Below are positions 45,256 to 55,700 of a stretch of 64,000 nt of DNA, piece by piece (the stretch's first letter is position 1; each line of letters begins with the position of its first letter). The stretch is from Ariolimax columbianus (taxonomy: Eukaryota; Mollusca; Gastropoda; Stylommatophora; Arionidae): contig JAVGWX010000012.1 of the NCBI GenBank assembly GCA_036924085.1, positions 1,981,969-2,045,968 of the forward strand, written 5' to 3'. The position numbers and the translations under genes are program-made. The notes beneath the pieces were generated by a model, which saw only the letters and a program-made list of their open reading frames with translations, ran no database searches and was not told the origin of the DNA.

Positions 45256-46225
45256 TGTAACAGTTCCCGCCGGAGCAAGGGGAGTTTAGGATGCCTGAAC
45301 ATGTTAAAGCTTAAAGCTACATGAATGCATGTCAAGGTCACTCACTGTCTCAGCAAAGGAGAACAGAGTTGGGTTAAGGAATGTGGACAGGTAGAAACTG
45401 ACCACTGGCCTTCCGATTTTGGTAGGGGGAGATTGATTGACAGACGAAATTGGCAACGGGGCTTGCTGCGAGAGAATGAGTGACAGGTGTGCAAAGTGTT
45501 TCGTTCCAATTGGAATTGAAGATGACCATACCTGAGATCGATTGGTCAAGCTCTGGCCTTGCTTGAGGATATATAACTCGAGACAAAGTTTAGCTCGGGA
45601 GGCTGGATGAGAGATGGAGAGTGGGGGGGGGGGGGGGGGCTGGAGAGAGAGAGGCTGTATGGAGGAGGCTGGAGAGAGAGAGAGAGAGACTGAATGTGGA
45701 TAGTATGTTTAACTCACCGACTTAGGTAGAGGAGCGATTGATAGACTGTTGGACGAATGTTTAGTGATAGAACAGGATCGCTCAAATAGGTGTGTGAGTT
45801 TTGCATTAATAGATAATGTGAAAGTGTGTTTGTAAGCAAGGACACATTGTGAACGAGTATGTCGAGATCGCCCGCCTGAGGGGATTTCAGTGAGGAAGAG
45901 TATTTGATAAGGTGTGTTGAAGACGCAGTTAAGGCGATGTGTGTGTGATGTAATTGCAAGGCAATAGAACTGGGTTTTTTAGATAGTTGGGAATTCCACC
46001 AATAGCTAATGCTTACAATTCCCGTTTTAGTAGAATGTTTAGTTAAGATATGTATTATATTGTGTTTGTAATTTCTCTACTCATTGTATGATATGAGTAT
46101 GGTATAATAAATATGCCACCTGATGTGTGATATGTCATTTACTGAGTATGGTCATGATGATGTGGATGAGTGTGAGAATGGTTCTAAGTTAGATCACGGC
46201 CAGGGCAAGCAGAGGGTCTGTTACA
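45256..46225 (+). repeat. 3' LTR of copy 2
   Basis: It matches 40615-41582 apart from a few substitutions and the lengths of the poly-G and GA runs. Confidence 0.94.
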
Positions 46226-48712
46226 ATAACACACAACAACAATTCCACATACATCGAGAATAACACACAACAACAATAACACACACATCGGGAACAACAC
46301 ACAACAACAATAACACACACATCGATAACAACACAACAACACACACATCAGGAACAACACACAATAATAACACACACAACAACAATGACACACACATCGA
46401 GAACAACAACAATAACACACACATCGAGAACAACACACAACAACAATGACACACACATCCAGAATAACAACAATGACACACACATTGAGAATAACACACA
46501 ACAACAATTCCACACACATCGAAAATAACACACAACAACAATAACACACACATCGAGAACAACACAACAACAATAACACACACATCGGGAACAACACACA
46601 ACAACAATAACACACACATCGATAACAACACAACAACACACACATCGAGAACAACATACAACAACAATAACACACATCGAGAGCAACATAACAACAATAA
46701 CACACACATCGAGAACAACAACAATAACACACACATCGGGAACAATTCACAACAACAATAACACACACATCGAGAACAACAACAATAACACACACATCGG
46801 GAACAATACACAACAACAATAACACACACATCCAGAGCAACATAACAACAATAACACACATTGAGAGCAACATAACAACAATAACACACACATCGAGAAC
46901 AACATACAACAACAATAATACACATCGAGAACAACATAACAACAATTCCACACACGTCGAGAATAACACACAACAACAATTCCACACACATCGAGAATAA
47001 CACACAACAACAATAACACACACATCGGGAACAACACACAACAACAATAACACACACATCGATAACAACACAACAACACACACATCAGGAACAACACACA
47101 ATAATAACACACACAACAACAATGACACACACATCGAGAACAACAACAATAACACACACATCGAGAACAACACACAACAACAATGACACACACATCCAGA
47201 ATAACAACAATGACACACACATTGAGAATAACACACAACAACAATTCCACACACATCGAAAATAACACACAACAACAATAACACACACATCGAGAACAAC
47301 ACAACAACAATAACACACACATCGGGAACAACACACAACAACAATAACACACACATCGATAACAACACAACAACACACACATCGAGAACAACATACAACA
47401 ACAATAACACACATCGAGAGCAACATAACAACAATAACACACACATCGAGAACAACAACAATAACACACACATCGGGAACAATTCACAACAACAATAACA
47501 CACACATCGAGAACAACAACAATAACACACACATCGGGAACAATACACAACAACAATAACACACACATCCAGAGCAACATAACAACAATAACACACATTG
47601 AGAGCAACATAACAACAATAACACACATCAAGAACAACATAACAACAATTCCACACACATCGAGAATAACACACAACAACAATAACACACACATCAAGAA
47701 CAACATAACAACAATTCCACACACATCGAGAATAACACACAACAACAATAACACACACATCGGGAACAACACACAACAACAATAACACACACATCGATAA
47801 CAACACAACAACACACACATCAGGAACAACACACAATAATAACACACATGACAACAATGACACACACATCGAGAACAACAACAATAACACACACATCGAG
47901 AACAACACACAACAACAATGACACACACATCGAGAATAACAACAATGACACACACATTGAGAACAACACACAACAACAATAATACACACATCGAGAACAA
48001 CACAACAACACACACATCGAGAACAACACACAACAACAATAACACACACATCGAGAACAACACACCAATAACACACAAATCGGGAACAACACACAACAAC
48101 AATAACACACACATCGAGAACAACACACAACAACAATAACACACACATCGAGAACAACACACCAATAACACACAAATCGGGAACAACACACAATAACAAT
48201 AACACACACATCGAGAACAACACAATAATAACACACACATCGAGAACAACACACAACACCAATAACACACACATCGAGAACAACACACCAATAACACACA
48301 AATCGGGAACCACACACAACAATAACACACACATCGAGAACAACACACAACAACAATAACACACACACATCGAGAACAACACACGGCAACAATAACACAC
48401 ACATCGAGAACAACACACCAATAACACACACATCGAGAACAACACAACAATAACACACACACCGAGAACAACTCACCAATAACACACACACATCGAGAAC
48501 AACACACCAATAACACACAAATCGGGAACAACACACCAATAACACACACACCGAGAACAATTCACCAATAACACACATCGAGAACAACACATCAAGAACA
48601 ACACACCAATAACACACACATCGAGAACAACACACCAATAACACACACATCGAGAACAACACACGGCAACAATAACACACACATCGAGAACAACACACAA
48701 CAACACCCTACA
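46226..48712. repeat. AC-rich minisatellite, right part of the split array, with 737-bp duplication
   Basis: It continues the 40100-40614 array. A block containing CACATCAGGAACAACACACA occurs at 46341 and again at 47078, exactly 737 bp later, with long identical stretches around both. The right end (from about 48000) is enriched in CACACCAATAACACACAAAT units. The minus frames of up to 758 codons, Cys/Val-rich and superficially like membrane proteins, are artefacts of this array. Confidence 0.94.
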
Positions 48713-48877
48713 AGAGAACTCACTGATGTGCACATTAGAATACGTCCCAGCCTACAAGAGAACTCACCCATGTGCAAATGAGCACAACCAACAGAAGGAC
48801 GGAGTATCCATCACATTACACCTGCTTGCAGGAAGCAGTACCAAGACACCAGAATGGTTTTCTATTTATACTAGTGT
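48713..48877. other. spacer with a 2-copy repeat
   Basis: CCTACAAGAGAACTCACTGA/CCATGTGCA occurs twice, at about 48711 and 48752. The rest is unique. Confidence 0.55.
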
Positions 48878-48925
48878 CTATAAATGATCTTTTGTTCATT
48901 CGGAATATTAGCATCTATAAATGAG
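48878..48925. repeat. inverted copy of the 37-bp unit from 36.6 kb
   Basis: Read in reverse complement, this is AGATGCTAATATTCCGAATG then AACAAAAGATCATTTATAGA, matching the 36575-36890 array except for about one base. A stretch of 1.3 units is present, unexpanded. Confidence 0.85.
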
Positions 48926-49091
48926 TTCGCTAGGACTTTTGTCACGCCTGTAACTCACTCATTCATCGCGTCGTTGTTTAAATTCTCGAGTCAGCTGACG
49001 TGGCACCCATCTTGTCCAACTGCAGCACACCATGGATGATTTGATGTAGTAGACCCTGGTTGATGTCCACAAGTGCAGATATTTCACTCAC

Positions 49092-49263
49092 CGCCACTGA
49101 GCAACTTCCCATTACGATGTGTTCGCTCAACTGCTAACATCAAATCTGGTGCCATCGCTCCGTGTCTGACCCAGTCGAGAACAGTCTGCCACAAATCTCC
49201 CGCCGATTCGGAACTTCCTACTTTACTTGTGCACTTGCTGTAGTTACAGATATGCATAGTCAT
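49092..49263 (-). CDS. possible coding exon with 5' splice site (unrecognised)
   Basis: On the minus strand an ATG at 49263 opens about 57 codons of normal-looking composition (CNYSKCTSKVG, DLWQTVLDWVRHGAMAPDLM, ERTHRNGKLLSG). The frame meets GGCG|GTGAGT at 49092/49091, a good donor-site match, three codons before an in-frame stop. I do not recognise the family. The next exon would lie to the left, where I found no matching acceptor with a clear frame. It may be a gene fragment, a first exon, or chance. Confidence 0.25.
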
Positions 49264-49309
49264 ATTGGACTTTCGCTCGCTGATGAGTTTCGATAGTTTC
49301 ACTTATTCG

Positions 49310-49789
49310 ATGCTCGAAAAACGGGTACTAGATCGTTTGTCCTCTTTAGTGCATGTCCCTAGTAGAGGTGCCTCTTTAAATGGCTATTATGGTGACATAT
49401 GACTAGTCTGCATGTGACACCACCTGCAGGACACGCTTGAAGCCCTTAGCATCGACACTGCCAGCTGACATGACAGCGGCACTGTGTTTCACATTTCTAT
49501 CGCAAGGTTTCATTTGAAGTTAATTGTTACATATTCAATTTGGTTTCATTTCGAGATCTTGCGCGCATCAGATATGGCAATCTGCTTCTTCCACTTCGGC
49601 GATCGTCCTGACAGGAACGTTGTGTGGTAGTTTACGGCAAGGTTGCACCTTTCGCTCCCGAACATTTGATTTCAGCTGATTTATTATGTGTGGTCGCCGG
49701 GATTGTCTTCCCTTGAGGGCGAGTCTCCTGGCCTGGGCAACCATGTTCTACAGTGGTACATTAATGGAGAGCAATGTCAAGGGACCTAT
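49310..49789. other. unique-looking spacer
   Basis: Non-repetitive. No domain-bearing frame was seen. Confidence 0.5.
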
Positions 49790-49980
49790 ATCACAGATAG
49801 TCAGAGAGAGAGACCACCATCAAAGGAAGTCAGAGAGTGAGACCACCATCAAAGGAAGTCAGAGAGAGAGACCACCATCAAAGGAAGTCAGAGAGAGAGA
49901 CCACCATCAAAGGAAGTCAGAGAGAGAGACCACCATCAAAGGAAGTCAGAGAGAGAGAGAGAGTGACCGCCATCAAACAT
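49790..49980. repeat. 29-bp minisatellite, six copies
   Basis: The unit is GTCAGAGAGAGAGACCACCA plus TCAAAGGAA. Confidence 0.93.
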
Positions 49981-50504
49981 AGAGAGATCATGATCGATTA
50001 GTCATAGAGAGACCACATTGGCCGCGTACTATCAGGTGTCTGACACTCTCTGCCATTTCCTTGACCCCCACACGAAATCATACAATACTATAGGGACGAG
50101 GGGAACTGTTTACAAATGACTTTGGAATAAAAGCACCTGGACACTAGATACCGGCCACCTTACAGGAGTGGGGAGGCCACCGGCAAACAGGACACTGCCC
50201 TCCTACTACACAAGTTCAATAACACAACTAAATAGAGGTGTGCATGTGGCTAGCAAACTCAGCATGTACAACCAATGACCACATAATCTACTTTTTATTC
50301 TGATCTCCCCAAGTAATCCACTTGCCTCCTGTAGGTATCACGTGATATATTGTTTCTAGAGCAACGCACCTTAAAGACTACAGGTACAGTTGGGTCAGGA
50401 TTCTTGTAGAGAGGTCAGCCCCCCAACTTTAAAACGTGACATAAGGTATTTGAAAACATCAAATAAATTGTTCAAGAAAGATACGTTGTAACATGATGAC
50501 AAGC
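49981..50504. other. unique-looking spacer
   Basis: No gene, RNA or element end is recognised. Confidence 0.5.
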
Positions 50505-50670
50505 AACGGACGTGAGGAGGCACTAAAGTACAGACGTGAGAAGGCGCTAATGTACAGACGTGAGGAGGCACTAATGTACAGACGTGAGGAGGCACTAATG
50601 TACAGACGTGAGGAGGCACTAATGTACAGACGTGAGGAGGCACTGATGTACGGACGTGAGGAGGCACTAA
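50505..50670. repeat. 24-bp minisatellite, seven copies
   Basis: The unit is GACGTGAGGAGGCACTAATG plus TACA. With no stop in one frame it reads as repeated YRREEALM, which is an artefact. Confidence 0.93.
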
Positions 50671-50744
50671 TGACTGACCAAACACACTTACCAGACAAAG
50701 CCTGAACGCCTCCACAGGAAAGTAAGGGCCCAGCAAATATTGTG

Positions 50745-50860
50745 CAGCAGCTAACCCGCGATAGGAGAGCCCAAACTAACACAGCAGCTCTAACCCGCGA
50801 TAGGAGAGCCCAAACTAACACAGCAGCTCTAACCGCGATAGGAGAGCCCAAACTAGCACT
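50745..50860. repeat. 37-bp tandem repeat, three copies
   Basis: The unit is GCTCTAACCCGCGATAGGAG plus AGCCCAAACTAACACA. Confidence 0.92.
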
Positions 50861-50989
50861 GCAGCGAAAAGGCGCTCACTCACAAAAACCTGAGCATATT
50901 AAGCTGTATATAAAGGACACCGCGCGTGCTCTTGATGCGTCCTAGGCGCCAGCTAGCGTCAGCAGCGTGACGCTCAAACCTACAGCAAA

Positions 50990-51050
50990 CCTGTGGCTGA
51001 ACGCAGTGGCGTAGATAGCGTTTCCAGGACCCGGGGTAAGTATGATACGC
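50990..51050. mobile_element. possible dispersed-element fragment
   Basis: CAGTGGCGTAGATAGCGTTT followed by GACCCGGGGTAAG resembles a GTGGCGTAGCTA...CCCGGGGCAAG word that I associate with widespread animal repeats. It also contains a donor-like GGGTAAGT. Neither reading is secure. Confidence 0.25.
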
Positions 51051-51116
51051 CAAACACCATCTGATGTTGTCGGATTTCCACACTGAGTCAGTTCACTCCT
51101 CTGTGCGCACCGGTAC

Positions 51117-51359
51117 GTGGCGGGTTGTAGTAGTTTTCCTCACATTCCGAGTGTGCTGAGGAAGGTTAACGGGGGTCCTCTAGACGATTGTACTACGCTT
51201 GGCTTCATTTCCGTGATATTCACTATTATGGGGATCACGTTGATCCTCATTTCGTCAGCTGATAAAATACATAATCGTACTGCAAACATATGGGAAGAGT
51301 GGCATGACTATATAGAGATTCGCATTCAAGAGCGACATAGTGAATTGTTGGAGAAATAA
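51117..51359 (+). CDS. possible terminal exon encoding a single-pass membrane protein end (unrecognised)
   Basis: An open frame from a stop at 51084-51086 to TAA at 51357-51359 has no ATG at its beginning, as expected of an internal or last exon. It encodes a short polar segment, a hydrophobic stretch of about 20 residues (LGFISVIFTIMGITLILIS) and a charged C-terminus with EEWHDYIEIRIQERH. That composition is more protein-like than most frames here. I do not recognise the family and cannot point to a confirmed acceptor site or partner exon. It could be chance. Confidence 0.25.
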   Translation: MAGCSSFPHIPSVLRKVNGGPLDDCTTLGFISVIFTIMGITLILISSADKIHNRTANIWEEWHDYIEIRIQERHSELLEK

Positions 51360-51394
51360 GCTGATAAAATAGACAAGAAACGCCTGTCAAGTAT

Positions 51395-51668
51395 TCTGCC
51401 TGCCCTCTTCTACAAATGTCCAGTATTCTTTCTGCCTGCCCTCTTCTACAAATGTCCAGTATTCTTTCTGCCTGCCCTCTTCTACAAATGTCCAGTATTC
51501 TTTCTGCCTGCCCTCTTCTACAAATGTCCAGTATTCTTTCTGCCTGCCCTCTTCTACAAATGTCCAGTATTCTTTCTGCCTGCCCTCTTCTACAAATGTC
51601 CAGTTTTCTTTCTGCCTGCCCTCTTCTACAAATGCCCAGTATTCTTTCTGCCTGCCATCTTCTACCGT
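51395..51668. repeat. 36-bp minisatellite, about 7.5 copies
   Basis: The unit is CTGCCTGCCCTCTTCTACAA plus ATGTCCAGTATTCTTT. The array starts about 35 bp after the stop of the preceding open frame. Confidence 0.94.
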
Positions 51669-52386
51669 GGCTTGTGGTTGTCCCTTGCAATTGTCTGGTA
51701 GGTTACAGTGTTACTATTCTTTGCTTCTCCATTCGGGTGCTGGTAACACTAAACAGCTGTTATTTTGTGTGTACCGCAGACTGACCTTCCGCACGCCGAA
51801 GTCGATCAATTATCTGATAACAATCAATATTCTTCATAGTGTCCTCGTCAATACAGCGGAGTGTCAGATGTGCGCGCGCCATCCTGTCAGCCCCGACCTC
51901 TGCTGAGCCACAGACTGAGCGCCCCGTTTGGTCACCACCTACCCCTACTGAGCCCCAGATGGAGCGCCCCCTCCTGTCAGCGCCCAGGGCAGCCGTCTAA
52001 CCCTACTGCGCCACAGACTGAGCGCGCCCTACCATCGAACTAAGCATGACCTTCACTACACCTGGAAGAAAGAGTGCTAATTCCACAAACTGAACGCGTC
52101 TATCGTTGCTATGGCCGCTGTACAGGGAGAAATATGCCAGACGATTTCTGCAGATCTCGAACATTCGATGCCTGATACTCCAAAGGATTGACCTTTACTG
52201 GCGATCAAAGTCAAGCGTCGGGGCTGTTCCCAGGGAAATCTTCAGTTCTGGGTTCTTGTATCTGTAGCATTCTCTATCTTCGGACTTAATAGACATTTAT
52301 ACCAGACAGTTGTAGTGGAGGAAGTGTGGTATGTGTTGGTATTAGTGCAACGTGGTTATCCATTGTTTGCATGGCATGGTTTGTGC
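51669..52386. other. spacer with a degenerate GC-rich repeat
   Basis: Between about 51890 and 52040 a loose ~60-bp motif (CTGAGCCACAGACTGAGCGC...CCTGTCAGC) recurs three times. Otherwise unique. Confidence 0.5.
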
Positions 52387-52501
<115 letters not shown>

Positions 52502-52714
52502 CGAATTGACTGGTGTAAAATGTTGGTCTGACAATAAACTATTCTGTAGAGAAGTATGTCTGTGCTCTCACAATGTCCAGAGAGAATTTTTGAAAGAAAA
52601 TCTGGCTTTGTTAGTCCTACTGTGAACATCCCCGCCTATTGGTCCACCTGTGCCATTGTTACCTCCAAATTATCTGATCCTCAATGTTTGTGTTGTTGCT
52701 GTTTGTTATTTCCT

Positions 52715-55700
52715 GTCATTCGCCATCAATGTTTCGCCTGCTGTAAGTTGGTCGTCTATCTATTGGTTACATTCGCCATCAATGTTTCGCCTGCTGTAAG
52801 TTGGTCGTCTATCTATTGGTTACATTCGCCATCAATGTTTCGCCTGCTGTAAGTTGGTCGTCTATCTATTGGTTACATTCGCCATCAATGTTTCACCTGG
52901 TGTAAGTTGGTCGTCTATCTATTGGTTACATTCGCCATCAATGTTTCACCTGGTGTAAGTTGGTCGCCTATCTATTGGTTACATTCGCCATCAATGTTTC
53001 ACCTGCTGTAAGTTGGTCGCCTATCTATTGGTTACATTCGTCATTAGTTTTCTTACAATGTTACACCTGGTGTAAGTTGGTCGTCTATCTATTGGTTACA
53101 TTCGTCATTAGTTTTCTTACAATGTTACACCTGGTGTAAGTTGGTCGTCTATCTATTGGTTACATTCATCATTAGTTTTCTTACATTGTTACACCTGCTG
53201 TAAGTTGGTCGTCTATCTATTGGTTACATTCGCCATCAATGTTTCACCTGGTGTAAGTTGGTCGCCTATCTATTGGTTACATTCGCCATCAATGTTTCGC
53301 CTGCTGTAAGTTGGTCGTCTATCTATTGGTTACATTCGCCATCAATGTTTCACCTGGTGTAAGTTGGTCGCCTATCTATTGGTTACATTCGTCATTAGTT
53401 TTCTTACAATGTTACACCTGGTGTAAGTTGGTCGTCTATCTATTGGTTACATTCGTCATTAGTTTTCTTACAATGTTACACCTGGTGTAAGTTGGTCGTC
53501 TATCTATTGGTTACATTCGTCATTAGTTTTCTTACAATGTTACACCTGGTGTAAGTTGGTCGTCTATCTATTGGTTACATTCGTCATTAGTTTTCTTACA
53601 ATGTTACACCTGGTGTAAGTTGGTCGTCTATCTATTGGTTACATTCATCATTAGTTTTCTTACATTGTTACACCTGCTGTAAGTTGGTCGTCTATCTATT
53701 GGTTACATTCGCCATCAAAGTTTCACCTGGTGTAAGTTGGTCGTCTATCTATTGGTTACATTCGTCATTAGTTTTCTTACAATGTTACACCTGGTGTAAG
53801 TTGGTCGTCTATCTATTGGTTACATTCGTCATTAGTTTTCTTACATTGTTACACCTGCTGTAAGTTGGTCATCTATCTATTGGTTACATTCATCATTAGT
53901 TTTTTTACAATGTTACACCTGGTGTAAGTTGGTCGTCTATCTATTGGTTACATTCGTCATTAGTTTTCTTACAATGTTACACCTGGTGTAAGTTGGTCGT
54001 CTATCTATTGGTTACATTCGTCATTAGTTTTCTTACAATGTTACACCTGGTGTAAGTTGGTCGCCTATCTATTGGTTACATTCGCCATCAATGTTTCGCC
54101 TGCTGTAAGTTGGTCGCCTATCTATTGGTTACATTCGCCATCAATGTTTCACCTGCTGTAAGTTGGTCGCCTATCTATTGGTTACATTCGCCATCAATGT
54201 TTCGCCTGCTGTAAGTTGGTCGCCTATCTATTGGTTACATTCGCCATCAATGTTTCACCTGCTGTAAGTTGGTCGCCTATCTATTGGTTACATTCGCCAT
54301 CATTGTTTCGCCTGGTGTAAGTTGGTCGCCTATCTATTGGTTACATTCGCCATCAATGTTTCACCTGGTGTAAGTTGGTCGCCTATCTATTGGTTACATT
54401 CGCCATCAATGTTTCGCCTGCTGTAAGTTGGTCGTCTATCTATTGGTTACATTCGCCATCAATGATTCACCTGGTGTAAGTTGGTCGTCTATCTATTGGT
54501 TACATTCGTCATTAGTTTTCTTACATTGTTACACCTGCTGTAAGTTGGTCGTCTATCTATTGGTTACATTCGTCATTAGTTTTTTTACAAAGTTACACCT
54601 GGTGTAAGTTGGTCGTCTATCTATTGGTTACATTCGTCATTAGTTTTCTTACAATGTTACACCTGGTGTAAGTTGGTCGTCTATCTATTGGTTACATTTG
54701 TCATTAGTTTTCTTACAATGTTACACCTAGTGTAAGTTGGTCGTCTATCTATTGGTTACATTCGTCATTAGTTTTCTTACAATGTTACACCTGGTGTAAG
54801 TTGGTCGTCTATCTATTGGTTACATTCGTCATTAGTTTTCTTACAATGTTACACCTGGTGTAAGTTGGTCGTCTATCTATTGGTTACATTCGCCATCAAT
54901 GTTACACCTGGTGTAAGTTGGTCGTCTATCTATTGGTTACATTCGTCATTAGTTTTCTTACAATGTTACACCTGGTGTAAGTTCGTCATCTATCTATTGG
55001 TTACATTCGTCATTAGTTTTCTTACAATGTTACACCTGGTGTAAGTTGGTCGTCTATCTATTGGTTACATTCGTCATTAGTTTTCTTACATTGTTACACC
55101 TGCTGTAAGTTGGTCATCTATCTATTGGTTACATTCATCATTAGTTTTTTTACAATGTTACACCTGGTGTAAGTTGGTCGTCTATCTATTGGTTACATTC
55201 GTCATTAGTTTTCTTACAATGTTACACCTGGTGTAAGTTGGTCGTATATCTATTGGTTACATTCGTCATTAGTTTTCTTACAATGTTACACCTGGTGTAA
55301 GTTGGTCGCCTATCTATTGGTTACATTCGCCATCAATGTTTCGCCTGCTGTAAGTTGGTCGCCTATCTATTGGTTACATTCGCCATCAATGTTTCACCTG
55401 CTGTAAGTTGGTCGCCTATCTATTGGTTACATTCGCCATCAATGTTTCGCCTGGTGTAAGTTGGTCGCCTATCTATTGGTTACATTCGCCATCAATGTTT
55501 CACCTGCTGTAAGTTGGTCGTCTATCTATTGGTTACATTCGCCATCAATGTTTCACCTGGTGTAAGTTGGTCGCCTATCTATTGGTTACATTCGCCATCA
55601 ATGTTTCGCCTGCTGTAAGTTGGTCGTCTATCTATTGGTTACATTCGCCATCAATGTTTCGCCTGCTGTAAGTTGGTCGTCTATCTATTGGTTACATTCG

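Larger units (their letters stand above)
40615..46225 (+). mobile_element. LTR retrotransposon copy 2, gag-only, plus orientation, 4-bp TSD ATAA
   Basis: A complete 5611-bp element with LTRs at 40615-41582 (968 bp) and 45256-46225 (970 bp), TG...CA ends, and the duplication ATAA at 40611-40614 and 46226-46229. Removing the element and one ATAA restores a normal array unit. It is the same family as copy 1 in the opposite orientation. Its two LTRs differ at a handful of sites (CTCGGCAAAG/CTCAGCAAAG, CCATCAATAG/CCACCAATAG, GTTAGAATG/GTAGAATG, poly-G and GA-run lengths), more than in copy 1, so it is probably older. There is one coding gene and no pol functions. About 1.8 kb between that gene and the 3' LTR is non-coding. 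Confidence 0.94.

Noticed and set aside
6265..45640. Long poly-G/poly-C tracts (6265, 16370, 23580, 36136, 40982, 45626) as quadruplex regulatory sites
   Set aside because: They are simple homopolymers with lengths that may also be affected by sequencing. No promoter or gene lies next to them.
17577..46000. The same 81- and 70-codon frames recurring at 17577, 22256, 41071, 45714 and related sites
   Set aside because: They lie antisense in the four LTR copies. Their conservation is explained by LTR identity, not by coding selection.
46184..48549. Minus-strand Cys/Val/Leu-rich frames of 758 and 600 codons resembling membrane proteins
   Set aside because: They are direct translations of the AC-rich minisatellite. 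Two of them overlap in different frames with the same composition.
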